From Ramlibacter lithotrophicus (lineage in GTDB: Bacteria; Pseudomonadota; Gammaproteobacteria; Burkholderiales; Burkholderiaceae_C), in the NCBI RefSeq assembly GCF_012184415.1, contig NZ_VTOX01000001.1, positions 1-64,000 on the forward strand: a stretch of DNA of 64,000 nt, read 5' to 3'. Positions 25,728 through 34,844 of this stretch are shown in pieces. Every line of letters begins with the position of its first letter. Positions within the stretch are counted from its first letter, which is position 1. The notes under the pieces were generated by a model. That model saw only the letters and a program-made list of their open reading frames with translations. It ran no database searches and was not told where the DNA came from. The position numbers were made by a program, and so were the translations under genes.

Positions 25728-26516
25728 GTGAATCATCCCCGCAAGGTCGCCATCGTCACCGGCTCGGGCACCGGCGTCGGCGCCGCCACCGCCTTGTCGC
25801 TCGCCCGGCGCGGCTGGGACATCGTGATCAACTATTCGCGCAGCGAGTCGGAAGCGCGCGCGTCCGATGCCGCCTGCCGTGCCGCCGGCGCCGACACGCG
25901 GCTGGTGCGCGGCGACGTGGCGCAGGACGCCGACTGCCGCGCCATCGCCCAGGCGGCCGTGGACGCCTGGCAGCGCATCGACGCGCTCGTCAACAACGCC
26001 GGCGTGTCGGTCTTCGGCAAGGACGCCGCGTGGGAGGCGCTCGATGCCCAGGCCTTCCAGCGCGTGCTCGCCGTCAACACGGTCGGCCCGTTCCAGATGG
26101 TGCGGGCCTGCCTGCCGCATTTGAAGGCCGCGCGCGGCGCCATCGTCAACGTGTCCTCGGTGGCCGGCTCGCTGGGCATCGGGTCTTCGGTGCCTTACAT
26201 CGCCTCGAAGGGCGCCCTCAACGCGATGACCCTGCACCTGGCGCGCAGCCTCGCCCCCGAGATCCGCGTCAACGCGGTCTGCCCGGCCCTGATCACGTCG
26301 CGCTGGTTCGTCGATGCGCTGGGCGAGGCCGGTTACGAGCAACTCAAGGCGCGCGCCGAGGCCGGTGCGCCGCTGCACCGCGCGTCGACGCCCGAGGACG
26401 TGGCGGAGGCCGTCACGTGGCTGGTCGATGGCGCCCGCACGGTCACCGGCGAGCTGATCCAGCTCGACGCCGGGCTGCACCTGGGCGGGCCGGCTCCGCT
26501 AGCGCCTGCGCGATAG
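25728..26516 (+). CDS. SDR-family oxidoreductase (FabG-like)
   Basis: A 262-residue short-chain dehydrogenase. It has TGSGTGVGAATALSLA as cofactor loop (TGxxxGxG) and NYSRSESEA after strand 2, suggesting NADP preference through the Arg. NNAG follows at about 88-91, VNVSSVAGS carries the catalytic Ser, and YIASKGALNAM the Tyr and Lys. The start is a GTG preceded by CACCTGGAG as ribosome site. Substrate not assignable. It follows the J-domain gene by 46 nt and may be co-transcribed with it. Confidence 0.85.
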   Translation: MNHPRKVAIVTGSGTGVGAATALSLARRGWDIVINYSRSESEARASDAACRAAGADTRLVRGDVAQDADCRAIAQAAVDAWQRIDALVNNAGVSVFGKDAAWEALDAQAFQRVLAVNTVGPFQMVRACLPHLKAARGAIVNVSSVAGSLGIGSSVPYIASKGALNAMTLHLARSLAPEIRVNAVCPALITSRWFVDALGEAGYEQLKARAEAGAPLHRASTPEDVAEAVTWLVDGARTVTGELIQLDAGLHLGGPAPLAPAR

Positions 26517-26567
26517 CAAACTGTTGTCTTTCGCAGTAAGCTGCAACCCTGAGACGAGGGGTGCGGT

Positions 26568-29198
26568 ATGGCGGCGGACGAATGGCCTGGGGGGGCGGAC
26601 GGCGGCAGGCAGCGCTGGCCGCCCGATGTCGAACGGTGCGCGGCCGCACTCGGCGAGCCGCAGCAGTGGTCCCAGGCGCTGCTCACCCTCCTGGGCCTGA
26701 TGCGCCGCTCCGGCCTGCCGACCCTGCTGGCCTGGGGTCCCGAGCTGCGGCTGCTCTACAACGAACCGTTCGCGCCCGTCCTTGGCACCAGGCACCCCGA
26801 CGCCTTCGGCGAACGCATGCAGGACGTCTGGGCGGACGCCTGGAGCACCATGGGACCGGCGGTCCAGCGCGCGCTGGCCGGCGAGGCCTGCACCCTCAAG
26901 GACGTGCCGGTGCCGGCGGGGCCCGGCAGCCGCGGCGCGCGGCGCTGGTTCACCCTCTCCTTCACGACCGCCTACGGCGACGACGGCCTGAGCGCGGGCG
27001 TGCTGGCGGTGGCCAGCGAGACCACCGAACACGTGGCGCTGGAGCGTCGCAATGCGTTTGAATTGCTGCTCGCGGACGAACTCGGCACCTTGACCACGGG
27101 CGCCGAGATCGCCCGCGAGGCCTGCCGCCTGCTGGGCGTGCACCTGGACGCAAGCCGCGTGTCCTACCTCGAGACCCGTGCCGGCGCCGGCACCGTGCTG
27201 GTGGTACAGGACTGGACGGCCGGGGAGCTGCCGTCGCAGGCCGGCCGCGAACTGGGCGTCGCCGATTTCGGCACGCGGGCGATGGCGCAGCTGCGAGCCG
27301 GCCGGGTGATCCGGGTCAACGACTTCGCCGACGAGCACCACCTGCACAACACGGCGTGGGACGGCGACATGGTCTTCGCCGAAACGCGCTCGCTGCTCGC
27401 CGTGCCGCTGTTTCGCGGCGGGCGGCTCGCCGCCGTGCTGCAGGTCGACGGCAGCAGCGCGCGCTCCTGGACGGACGACGAGGTGGCGATCGCGACCGAG
27501 CTGGCGCAGCGCACCTGGTCGGCGCTCGAGGCCGCCGCGGCGCAGGAGCGGCGGCTGCGGGCGGAGCGGGAACTGCACAGCGCCGCCGCGCGCCAGTCGT
27601 TCCAGCTCGAACTGGCCGACCTGCTGCGGCCGCTCACGCAGGCCGAACCGATCATCGCGGCGGCGAGCGCCCTGCTCGGGCGCCATCTCGGGCTGTCGCG
27701 CGTGCTCTATGCCGAGGTGGACGACGGCGAAGGCCTGTTTCGCGTGCGCAGCGACTGGACCGACGGGCAGGTGCCCAGCATCGCGCGCACGGCGCGGCGC
27801 AAGCTCGACGATTTCGGTCCCGCCATCATCGCGGCGCTGCGGCGCGGCGAGACCGTGGCCGTCGACGACGTGCAGCACGATCCGCGGACGGCGGCGTGCG
27901 CCGCGGCCTATGCACAGGTGCAGGTGCGGGGCCTCGTGCTGCTGCCGCTGCTGCAGGGCGGGCGGCTTGGCATCGTGCTGAACCTGCACCAGGCGCGGCC
28001 GCGTGCCTGGCGCGAGTCGGACCTGCAACGGGCGCGGGACATGGCGGCACGGACCTGGCTGGCGCTGGATGCGGCGCGCGCCCAGGCCGCGCTGCGGGCC
28101 GAGCGGGACCAGGGGCGCTACGTGCTGGACACCATCGGCGAGGGTTTCCTGCTGCTGGACCGGGCCTGCCGCATCGTGCAGATCAACGCCGAGGGACTAC
28201 GTCTCGTGCAGCTTCGCGCCGAGGCCGCGATCGGCGCCATGGTCTGGGACGTCTGGCCCGACGTGCGCGACGGCGCGCTGGCGGGGCTGCACCAGCAGGT
28301 GGTGCGTACCGCGCAGGCGGCAGCCATGGAGTATCGCCGCGTGCAACCCGGGCAGCAGGACTCCTGGCTCGAAGTGCGTGCGCTGCCTGCGCTCAACGGC
28401 GGCGTGGCGGTGTTCTACCGCGACATCGGCAAGCGCAAGCGGGCCGAGGAGCAGCTCAAGGAGGCCGACCGCCGCAAGGACGAGTTCCTCGCGACGCTCG
28501 CGCACGAACTGCGCAATCCGCTGGCGCCGATCGCGACCGCCGCAAAGATGCTGGCGTTGGCCGGGCTGGAGCCGGCCGCCGCCCGCCGCGCGGGCGAGGT
28601 GATCGCCCGCCAGGCAGGGCACATCAGCCGGCTCGTCGACGAGTTGCTGGACATTTCGCGGATCAAGCGCGGCGTGGTGGCGCTGGAGCGCGAAGTGGTG
28701 GATCTCAGGGCCATCGTGCCGGATGCGGTCGAGCAGGTCCAGCCGCTGCTCGAGTCGTGCCGGCACCAGCTGGTGCTGGACATCCCGCCCGCGGCCGCGC
28801 CGGTGTTTGCGGACCGGCGGCGCCTGCTGCAGGTGCTGGCCAACCTGCTGACCAACGCGGGCCGCTACACGCCCGCGGGCGGGCGGATCACGCTGGCGCT
28901 GGCGGCCGACCCGGCGCAGGTCACCATCGCCGTGCGCGACAACGGCATTGGCATGACGCCGCAGCTGGCGGCCTCCGCCTTCGACTTGTTCGCGCAGGCC
29001 GAGCGCAGCAGCGACCGCAGCAATGGCGGGCTGGGCATCGGCCTGGCGCTGGTGCGGGGCATCGTCGAGCTGCACGGGGGCAGTGTCGTGGCACGCAGTG
29101 ACGGCCCTGGACGGGGCAGCGAACTGGTCGTGCTGCTGCCACGGGCCGACCGGGCGTCCGTCGGCGACGCGGCCCTGCCGGCAGCGGCCAAGCCTTGA
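26568..29198 (+). CDS. Multi-sensor histidine kinase
   Basis: An 876-residue soluble sensor kinase. A PAS-like N-terminal region (about 1-160, LLAWGPELRLLYNEPFAPVL) is followed by two tandem GAF domains (about 165-325 and 345-505, each ending in a VPLFRGGRLAAVL-type strand) and a further PAS (about 515-620, VLDTIGEGFLLLDRACR). Then come HisKA with the phospho-acceptor in LAHELRNPLAP (H646) and an HATPase domain with NLLTNAGRYTP, DNGIGM and GGLGIGLALV. There are no membrane helices, so the signal is cytoplasmic. No response regulator is adjacent and there is no receiver domain, making it an orphan. GACGAGGGG is the ribosome site. Confidence 0.9.
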   Translation: MAADEWPGGADGGRQRWPPDVERCAAALGEPQQWSQALLTLLGLMRRSGLPTLLAWGPELRLLYNEPFAPVLGTRHPDAFGERMQDVWADAWSTMGPAVQRALAGEACTLKDVPVPAGPGSRGARRWFTLSFTTAYGDDGLSAGVLAVASETTEHVALERRNAFELLLADELGTLTTGAEIAREACRLLGVHLDASRVSYLETRAGAGTVLVVQDWTAGELPSQAGRELGVADFGTRAMAQLRAGRVIRVNDFADEHHLHNTAWDGDMVFAETRSLLAVPLFRGGRLAAVLQVDGSSARSWTDDEVAIATELAQRTWSALEAAAAQERRLRAERELHSAAARQSFQLELADLLRPLTQAEPIIAAASALLGRHLGLSRVLYAEVDDGEGLFRVRSDWTDGQVPSIARTARRKLDDFGPAIIAALRRGETVAVDDVQHDPRTAACAAAYAQVQVRGLVLLPLLQGGRLGIVLNLHQARPRAWRESDLQRARDMAARTWLALDAARAQAALRAERDQGRYVLDTIGEGFLLLDRACRIVQINAEGLRLVQLRAEAAIGAMVWDVWPDVRDGALAGLHQQVVRTAQAAAMEYRRVQPGQQDSWLEVRALPALNGGVAVFYRDIGKRKRAEEQLKEADRRKDEFLATLAHELRNPLAPIATAAKMLALAGLEPAAARRAGEVIARQAGHISRLVDELLDISRIKRGVVALEREVVDLRAIVPDAVEQVQPLLESCRHQLVLDIPPAAAPVFADRRRLLQVLANLLTNAGRYTPAGGRITLALAADPAQVTIAVRDNGIGMTPQLAASAFDLFAQAERSSDRSNGGLGIGLALVRGIVELHGGSVVARSDGPGRGSELVVLLPRADRASVGDAALPAAAKP

Positions 29199-29341
29199 GC
29201 GGGACCGCTCGCCGGCTGTGCCAGCCCCGGCAATGTGTGGAAAGTTCCGCGCGTGCGCGCTCATCTGCCGATGCAATTGAAACAACGCTGAACTTCACTG
29301 TTGACGGCCGGTCCCTTGGTCTTTTGTCGGAAGAGGACTAC

Positions 29342-30214
29342 ATGACCAGCGCCAGCGTGAAATGGGCCGCGTACTCCGGGGCCGCCGGATTCGTCACCGT
29401 CGGGCTCGCGAGCTTGCTGCTCATCGGGCCGAAGGGCCCCTTGCACGGTCAGGTCAAGCTGCAGGAAGCGGGGTCGGTGGTTGCCACCAGCGCACCCCGC
29501 GGCGCGGCACGCCAGCGAGTGGCCGCCGCGGCGCCGCGCCCCGTGCACGCAGTGCCCGTTGCCGCGGGCACGGCGCCGGTCGCGAATGGCCATTACGACC
29601 AACTGCGCAGCCGCCTGCGCTGGGTGCAGACGCGCATCGGCGGCGACGAACTGCTGACGCCCGACCTGCACTCGCGGGTGCTGCTCGCCAAGTCCGCGGC
29701 CGAGCGCGCCGGCCTGGAAGAGGTCGGGCTGAGCTTCATGGACGTCTACGGCATCATCAGCGCGGAGACTTCGTGGGTGCCGCGGCTGGGCGCCAGCAAG
29801 GACGGGACGCCCAACCTCGGCATCGCCCAGTTCGAGCCCGCCACCGCGCGGCTGCTGGGGCTGCGCAATCCGGACGACCCGGTGGAGGCGATCCACGCCG
29901 CTGCGGTGCTCATGAAGGAGGCCGCCCAGTGGAGCGCGGACCGCCTCGACGGATTGAAGCTCGGCGCGGGCGAGCGCGCGACGAAGCTGCGCGAGGGCGT
30001 GTCGATCTACTACAACCTGTCCAGCAAGGGACGGGCCAGGTGGAACGTGCACAACACGCGCCAGTTGCCGCGCGAGACCCAGTTGCACATCCTCAACGCC
30101 CGCCTCGGCGCTGAAGAAGCCGCGCTGCACGAGGCGCAGATGCGCGCCGCTGCCTTCCGCCGCCGGCACGACGACGCCGTGCTCACCGCTGGCAACGCCG
30201 CCGCCGGCGGCTGA
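29342..30214 (+). CDS. Membrane-anchored lytic transglycosylase-like protein
   Basis: A 290-residue protein with one N-terminal anchor (about 9-31) and an Ala/Pro/Arg-rich linker. A soluble domain then resembles SLT lytic transglycosylases: YGIISAETSWVPRLGASKDG, with the glutamate in the catalytic position, then TPNLGIAQFEPATARLLGL and a helix matching the SLT C-terminal lobe. It would cleave muropeptide glycan strands in the periplasm. The C-terminal 60 residues are helical and charged. A GAAGAGGA ribosome site precedes the ATG. Assignment rests on the SLT motif pattern; sequence outside it is not recognised. Confidence 0.7.
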   Translation: MTSASVKWAAYSGAAGFVTVGLASLLLIGPKGPLHGQVKLQEAGSVVATSAPRGAARQRVAAAAPRPVHAVPVAAGTAPVANGHYDQLRSRLRWVQTRIGGDELLTPDLHSRVLLAKSAAERAGLEEVGLSFMDVYGIISAETSWVPRLGASKDGTPNLGIAQFEPATARLLGLRNPDDPVEAIHAAAVLMKEAAQWSADRLDGLKLGAGERATKLREGVSIYYNLSSKGRARWNVHNTRQLPRETQLHILNARLGAEEAALHEAQMRAAAFRRRHDDAVLTAGNAAAGG

Positions 30215-30261
30215 CCGGTGCGCGTACAGTGCTGCCGGTCGAGCAGCATGAGGAAATTTCG

Positions 30262-30627
30262 ATGGCGGGGATCAAGCCGAGGTCCGGCGGACTGGTGTAT
30301 TCGACCGACGGGGGGCGCATGTGCCCGGTCTGCCGGCGGCCGCTGGCGCAGTGCGGTTGCCGCCGTGCGCCCGCGCGGCCGGCGGGCGACGGCGTGGTGC
30401 GCGTGTCGCGCGAGAGCAAGGGCCGCGGCGGCAAGACGGTGACCCTGGTGCGGGGCCTGGCACTCGACGATGCCGCGCTGGCCGTGCTGGGCCAGAAGCT
30501 CAAGGCCGCCTGCGGCTCGGGCGGCACGGTGAAGGACGGGGTGATCGAAGTGCAGGGCGAGCACCGCGAGCGGATCGTGCAACTGCTCCAGGCGCAGGGG
30601 TTGACGGCGAAGATCGCCGGCGGCTGA
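30262..30627 (+). CDS. yciH: SUI1/YciH-family translation factor
   Basis: A 121-residue eIF1-like protein of the bacterial YciH family. The N-terminal part has a CPVCRRPLAQCGC cysteine cluster that may bind zinc. The SUI1 fold follows (about 45-118: VRVSRESKGRGGKTVTLVRG, then GTVKDGVIEVQGEHRERI and LLQAQGLTAKIAGG). In E. coli YciH can influence start-codon selection in vitro and is non-essential. AGGAAA is the ribosome site. It is of interest beside the possible leaderless transcripts of this genome, but no link is shown. Confidence 0.9.
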   Translation: MAGIKPRSGGLVYSTDGGRMCPVCRRPLAQCGCRRAPARPAGDGVVRVSRESKGRGGKTVTLVRGLALDDAALAVLGQKLKAACGSGGTVKDGVIEVQGEHRERIVQLLQAQGLTAKIAGG

Positions 30628-30628
30628 C

Positions 30629-30648
30629 GGGGCACGAGCCGGTGCCCC
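30629..30648. terminator. Stem-loop after yciH
   Basis: A perfect 7-bp stem (GGGGCAC / GTGCCCC) with a 6-nt loop lies immediately after the yciH stop and before the convergent gene's stop. No T tract. Likely a shared terminator. Confidence 0.45.
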
Positions 30649-30663
30649 TCGGCCGCGGCGGCT

Positions 30664-31374
30664 TCAGCGCTGCCGCGGCCGTACCGGGCGCAACGCCTGG
30701 GGCTGCGTCTGCAGGTACATCGGCCGGGTCGCGTCGGGGCTGCCGCTCTCGGCGGCGTGGCGCTTCAACTCGGCGTCGCGCACGGCGAACAGCTTGTCCA
30801 GGTCGTGCCGTACCGAATCCTTCGCATCCACCGATCCGGCCGGCGGGGTCGGGATCCGTACCGGGCCTTCGATGATGTCCCCCGCGGCGGTGGCGGCGGC
30901 GAGCGGTTGCCGCGCCTCGGTGCGGCGGTGTTCGGCCGTCCAGAAGCCGGCCTGCGGCATCGGCGGGCACGCCGCCTCGTCCGGCAGGGCGAACTGCCAG
31001 GAAATCCCCATCAGCCAGTCGGCGGCCAGCGGGTCGTAGCCCAGCAGCCGCACCACCAGGCTGTTCTGCAATGCCACGGCGTGAGTGAGCAGGCGCGGGT
31101 CCCAATGCTTGATCAGAAGGCGCCAGTGCATTCCGGCCTCGCGCCCCCTGGCCGTGGCAACGAGCATCTCGGCGCCGATCCAGGACGCGGGGATGCCGTG
31201 CCGCGTCAGGGTCTTGCGCAGCACCGTCCGCATCATGTCGCGCCGCATCGAGGCAAGTTCCGCTGCCGATGACCGCGGGTCGGCCGCCATGTCGGGCGAG
31301 AACTGCGAAAACATCCGGGAGGCCTGTGCCGCCCTGGGATCTTCACGTCCGAACAATTGCCTGAGAAAACTCAT
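30664..31374 (-). CDS. Hypothetical protein, unknown function
   Basis: A 236-residue soluble protein with no recognised family. The N-terminus is helical (SFLRQLFGREDPRAAQASRM). The centre holds a compact mixed region: TLTRHGIPASWIGAEMLV, then MHWRLLIKHWDPRLLTHAVA, then NSLVVRLLGYDPLAADWLMG. The C-terminal third is polar. The pattern suggests a small alpha/beta domain with disordered flanks. GGAGG is a good ribosome site. It is divergent from the degenerate-GGDEF gene across a gap holding a perfect palindrome, so the two may share regulation. Confidence 0.65.
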   Translation of the reverse strand: MSFLRQLFGREDPRAAQASRMFSQFSPDMAADPRSSAAELASMRRDMMRTVLRKTLTRHGIPASWIGAEMLVATARGREAGMHWRLLIKHWDPRLLTHAVALQNSLVVRLLGYDPLAADWLMGISWQFALPDEAACPPMPQAGFWTAEHRRTEARQPLAAATAAGDIIEGPVRIPTPPAGSVDAKDSVRHDLDKLFAVRDAELKRHAAESGSPDATRPMYLQTQPQALRPVRPRQR

Positions 31375-31432
31375 CGCGGCCTCCGTCTGCCCGAAGCCGC
31401 GGACGCGGCTGGATCTGAACCGTCGAGCATGG

Positions 31433-31445
31433 TAACAAATTGTTA
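31433..31445. promoter_or_regulatory. AT-rich perfect palindrome in divergent promoter region
   Basis: TAACAA-A-TTGTTA, a 13-bp perfect inverted repeat in an AT-rich island of otherwise GC-rich sequence. It lies about 60 bp before one gene and 120 bp before the divergent one. It overlaps -10-like TTATAT/TAACAA hexamers on both strands. The binding protein is unknown; no regulator gene is adjacent. Confidence 0.4.
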
Positions 31446-31568
31446 TATGCTTTGGGCGCCGGCTGTGGTTTCACCGCATCGCCACCGGGGGCAGGGTGGC
31501 AAGGCGGGACCGCCCTGCTCGGCAGGAGTACAACACGGCGGACGCCGACAACACGAAGAAGCAACCGG

Positions 31569-33317
31569 ATGGAACCAGCGTCTTTGCCCCTCCGCCGCTG
31601 GTGGCAGCGGCTGGCGCGCTGCTGCGTGGCGGCGTGCCTGCTGCCCTTGCTGGCCGCGGCGGCCGGGCTCGCGCCGCCGGGCCTGGCGCCGAACGGCGTC
31701 CAGTACTGGCCGGACGCGACCGGCACCGCCGGCTTCGCGCAGGCGCGGGCCGAACTCGACCAGGGTCGCGGCCTGCGCGTCGATACGCACCGCGTGATGC
31801 CGCTGGGCCCACGGCGCGCCGTGTGGTACCGCCTCGACATGCAACCCGTTGCCCAGCCACGGCAGGTGGTGCTCACCTTGCCGATCGCCAGCATCGACCT
31901 GGTCGAGCTGTTCCGGCCGGACGGCAACGGCGGCTGGCAGGTGCAACGCGCCGGCGACGCCCTGCCGGTGGGCGAATGGCCCGTGCGCTACCTGCACCCG
32001 GCCTTCGCTTTGACACTGCGGCCCCAGGCCGAGCCGGTCGCCTACCTGCGCGTGCAGCACAGCCATCCCGTGAGCATCCAGTGGACGCTGCGGGACGCCG
32101 GCGCCTTCAACGAGGCCAACAAGCTCTGGCACCTTTTGCTGGGCGGGTATGTCGGCTTCCTGCTGCTGGTGGTGGTGCTCGCCGCGGCGCATGCGGTGCT
32201 GTGGCGCGACAGCATCCACCTGTACTACGGCGGGCACGTCATCCTGGTGGGGCTGGTGGTGCTGTCGCTGACCGGCCTGGCCGGCGAGTACCTGTGGCCG
32301 TGGAATGCCTGGTGGAACGACGTGGCGCCGGCGGTGCTGGCCGCGGCGGCGCTGGGCGGCATCGGCCTGTTCGTGCGCGAACTGGTAGCCGAGCGCGGCC
32401 GGCGCCTGCTGTCGTCGGTCCTGCTGCTGCTGGCGGCGGGCTGCTTCGTGGTGGCGGCCGCGTACCTGGCGTTCGGCCGCGAGCGGGTGTTCCTGGTGCA
32501 CAACATCAATGCCGCCGTCAGCCTCACTGTCTTTGTTGCCGCCGCCGGCTGGTACGCGCTGCGCCATCCCAAGGTAGGCGGCTGGGTGTTCGCGGGACTG
32601 GCCGTGCTCGCCCTCGGCGCCGGCTTTCCGCTGCTGCGCAACCTGGGCCTGGAGCCGCCCGCGGCCGTCACGCCGTATGGGCTGCAGGTCGGTGCGGCAT
32701 TGCAGATTCCACTGGTGCTGATCGGCCTGTACTTCCGCAGCCGCGAGCGCCGGGACAACCAGTTGCGCGTCCACGCCCTGGCCCGCACCGACCCGCTTAC
32801 CGGCGTCGGCAGCCACCGGGTGCTGCTCGAGCGGCTGGAGCAACTGCTCGGACGGCACCGGCGCGATCCGCTCGCTGGCGCCGTGCTGCGCCTGCGCGTG
32901 AGCAACCTTGCGGCCATCGGTCACGATTACGGGCGCGAAGCCGCCGAAGCCGCGATGGTTCGCGCTGCCGAATGCGTGGTGCACGAAGCGCGGGAGGGCG
33001 ACACCGTCGCCCGCGAGCAGGGCGGGGATCTCGTGCTGGTGCTCGAGGGGCGGAGCAGCCGCGACCAGGCCGCCGCGACCGGACGCAATATCATTGCCGG
33101 GGGGCTGAAGTTTTCAGGTCGCTTGCCGCCTGGTGTGACCCTGTCCTTGCACGTCGCGGGCCTGTGCGCTCCGTTCCCGCGGGGAAATGCGCAGTTGCTG
33201 CTGGGGGCGCTCGGGCAGATGCTCCAGGACATTGCCGCTGATCCGGGCGGCCGCGCCATGCGCATCGTGGATGGCAGCGACGGGGCGGACTCGGGCCACG
33301 GCGAAGTCGCCCGATGA
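31569..33317 (+). CDS. 7TMR-DISM membrane protein with degenerate GGDEF domain
   Basis: A 582-residue protein. A signal or anchor (about 8-34) leads into a periplasmic 7TMR-DISM extracellular domain (about 40-180, with VWYRLDMQP and the TLPIASIDLVELFRPDG jelly-roll strand). Seven hydrophobic segments follow at about 185-400, then a GGDEF-like domain from RTDPLTGVGSHRVLLERL. Its active site reads QGGDLV instead of GG(D/E)EF, and the metal-binding aspartate after the first strand is missing (LRLRVSNLAAIG). Diguanylate cyclase activity is therefore not expected. It may sense a carbohydrate-like ligand and signal by protein contact or nucleotide binding. Confidence 0.8.
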   Translation: MEPASLPLRRWWQRLARCCVAACLLPLLAAAAGLAPPGLAPNGVQYWPDATGTAGFAQARAELDQGRGLRVDTHRVMPLGPRRAVWYRLDMQPVAQPRQVVLTLPIASIDLVELFRPDGNGGWQVQRAGDALPVGEWPVRYLHPAFALTLRPQAEPVAYLRVQHSHPVSIQWTLRDAGAFNEANKLWHLLLGGYVGFLLLVVVLAAAHAVLWRDSIHLYYGGHVILVGLVVLSLTGLAGEYLWPWNAWWNDVAPAVLAAAALGGIGLFVRELVAERGRRLLSSVLLLLAAGCFVVAAAYLAFGRERVFLVHNINAAVSLTVFVAAAGWYALRHPKVGGWVFAGLAVLALGAGFPLLRNLGLEPPAAVTPYGLQVGAALQIPLVLIGLYFRSRERRDNQLRVHALARTDPLTGVGSHRVLLERLEQLLGRHRRDPLAGAVLRLRVSNLAAIGHDYGREAAEAAMVRAAECVVHEAREGDTVAREQGGDLVLVLEGRSSRDQAAATGRNIIAGGLKFSGRLPPGVTLSLHVAGLCAPFPRGNAQLLLGALGQMLQDIAADPGGRAMRIVDGSDGADSGHGEVAR

Positions 33318-33371
33318 GCTATCGTGCAGGCGGCTGCGGCGCCATTGCACACGAACAGGGAGGGGCAGTAC

Positions 33372-33932
33372 ATGGCCGGTGGTGAGAAGAAGGCAGTGCC
33401 ACGGCCGGGCCCGGCAGCGGGCGAGCGGTACCTGCCCGGCGACCCGATCCCGGCCCCCGAGGCGGTCGAAGGTAACAGCGATTCGGTGTGGGACCTGTGG
33501 CACCGCACCCAGCAGGCCCAGGAGGCCGGTTATGCCGAGACGGCGCCGGCCCCGGTCATCCCGTCCGAGTCCTCGGACCCGTACGCGCCGACCGCGCCGG
33601 CGCGCCTGACCAGGCGCGAGGCCGAGCGGGTTCGGCCGCCGGCGCCCAAGCCGCCGACGATCAACGACGCCATGCTGGAGGTGCGCCGCAACAACCGGGT
33701 CTGCCCCAGCCCGGCCCGCTGGCAGCAGTTGTACGAGATGCTGCCCAATCGCACCGAATCGCGGCCGACACCGCCGCTGGTCGGGCCTTCCTGGCAAGCC
33801 ACGCCTTCATTGTCCAAGCGCATGTGCCTGCGCGAGCACCTGGCCTGGGCCGAAACCCACGAATCGCTGCCGCAGGTGCTCGACTTCCTCAAGCAGTTGC
33901 CCGAGGAAGAGTGGCATCACATGGGCGACTAG
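33372..33932 (+). CDS. Hypothetical proline-rich protein, unknown function
   Basis: A 186-residue soluble protein. The first 95 residues are Pro/Ala/Glu-rich and probably disordered (GERYLPGDPIPAPEAVEG, VIPSESSDPYAP). A compact helical C-terminal domain holds NDAMLEVRRNNRVCPSPARW, LYEMLPNRTESRPTPP and REHLAWAETHESLPQVLDFL and ends LPEEEWHHMGD. I do not recognise it as a named family, though the C-terminal pattern looks conserved in type. AGGGAGGGG is a strong ribosome site. It lies 54 nt after the GGDEF-like gene and may be co-transcribed. Confidence 0.6.
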   Translation: MAGGEKKAVPRPGPAAGERYLPGDPIPAPEAVEGNSDSVWDLWHRTQQAQEAGYAETAPAPVIPSESSDPYAPTAPARLTRREAERVRPPAPKPPTINDAMLEVRRNNRVCPSPARWQQLYEMLPNRTESRPTPPLVGPSWQATPSLSKRMCLREHLAWAETHESLPQVLDFLKQLPEEEWHHMGD

Positions 33933-33952
33933 CGTTTCCGCGCGCGAGCCCC

Positions 33953-34774
33953 CTACACGCCGAGTTCCGCCAGCCGCGGCCGCCAGAACGCCGGTCCGGG
34001 CAACTCGCCCGTCCCCGCGCCGGCGTTGTCCCGCATGTGCCGCGGCGACGACGTGCCGGGGATGACGCAGGTGACGGCGGGCTGCGACAGCACGAACTTG
34101 AGCAGCAGCTGGTTCCAGCTCTCGCAGCCGATGTCCGCGGCCCATCCCGGCAGCGCTTGCTGCCGCAGCCGCCCGAGGAGCCGTCCGCCGCCGAACGGAA
34201 GGTTCACCAGCACGGCGATGCCGCGTTCTGCCGCGAGCGGCAGCAGGCGCTGCTCCGCGGCCCGGTCGGTGATGGAGTAGTTGAACTGGACGAAGTCCAG
34301 GACCTCCGCGCTCATCACGGCCTCCAGCTCGGCGTGCGCGGCGTCCGTGTAATGCGTCACCCCCAGGTACGAGATGCGGCCCTGGCTTTTCCACTCGCGC
34401 AAGGTGGCGAGGTGGGTGCGCCAGTCCAGCAGGTTGTGGACCTGCATCAGGTCGATATGCGGCGTGCGCAGCAGCGCCATCGAACGTTCCATCTGCTCGA
34501 TGCCGGCCTGGCGGCCGCTGGTCCAGACCTTCGTGGCGACGAATGTCTTGGCGCGCGAACCGCTGCGCTCCAGCAACTCGCCGGCCACCTGCTCCGAACT
34601 GCCGTACATCGGCGAGCTGTCGACGACGCTGCCGCCGGCGGCGAACAGCGCCGCGAGCACCTCACCGCGCTGCGGCAGTTCCGCTGGCTGGTTGCCGACG
34701 TCGAAACCGCGCCAGGTGCCCAGGCCGATGACCGGCAGCGGCGCGCCTGTGGAGGGAATGATGCGGGTGTGCAT
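33953..34774 (-). CDS. Aldo/keto reductase family protein
   Basis: A 273-residue NAD(P)H-dependent TIM-barrel reductase. The catalytic tetrad is present: Asp and Tyr in VVDSSPMYGSSEQVAGEL, Lys in FVATKVW, and His in LMQVHNLL. GIAVLVNLPFGGGRLLGRL and TCVIPGTSSPRHMRDN form the cofactor-binding end. MHTRIIPSTG is chosen as start: the hexamer TATGGT lies 13 nt upstream with a TTGCCA -35, pointing to a leaderless transcript. It is 70 nt beyond the end of the peptide/D-amino-acid operon and probably has its own promoter. Substrate unknown. Confidence 0.83.
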   Translation of the reverse strand: MHTRIIPSTGAPLPVIGLGTWRGFDVGNQPAELPQRGEVLAALFAAGGSVVDSSPMYGSSEQVAGELLERSGSRAKTFVATKVWTSGRQAGIEQMERSMALLRTPHIDLMQVHNLLDWRTHLATLREWKSQGRISYLGVTHYTDAAHAELEAVMSAEVLDFVQFNYSITDRAAEQRLLPLAAERGIAVLVNLPFGGGRLLGRLRQQALPGWAADIGCESWNQLLLKFVLSQPAVTCVIPGTSSPRHMRDNAGAGTGELPGPAFWRPRLAELGV

Positions 34775-34844
34775 CCGCGCGACCATACTGGGCCGGGGCT
34801 GCACTGGCAAGCTGGGCGCTGAGCAAGTGCGGGCCCCGCCGGCC

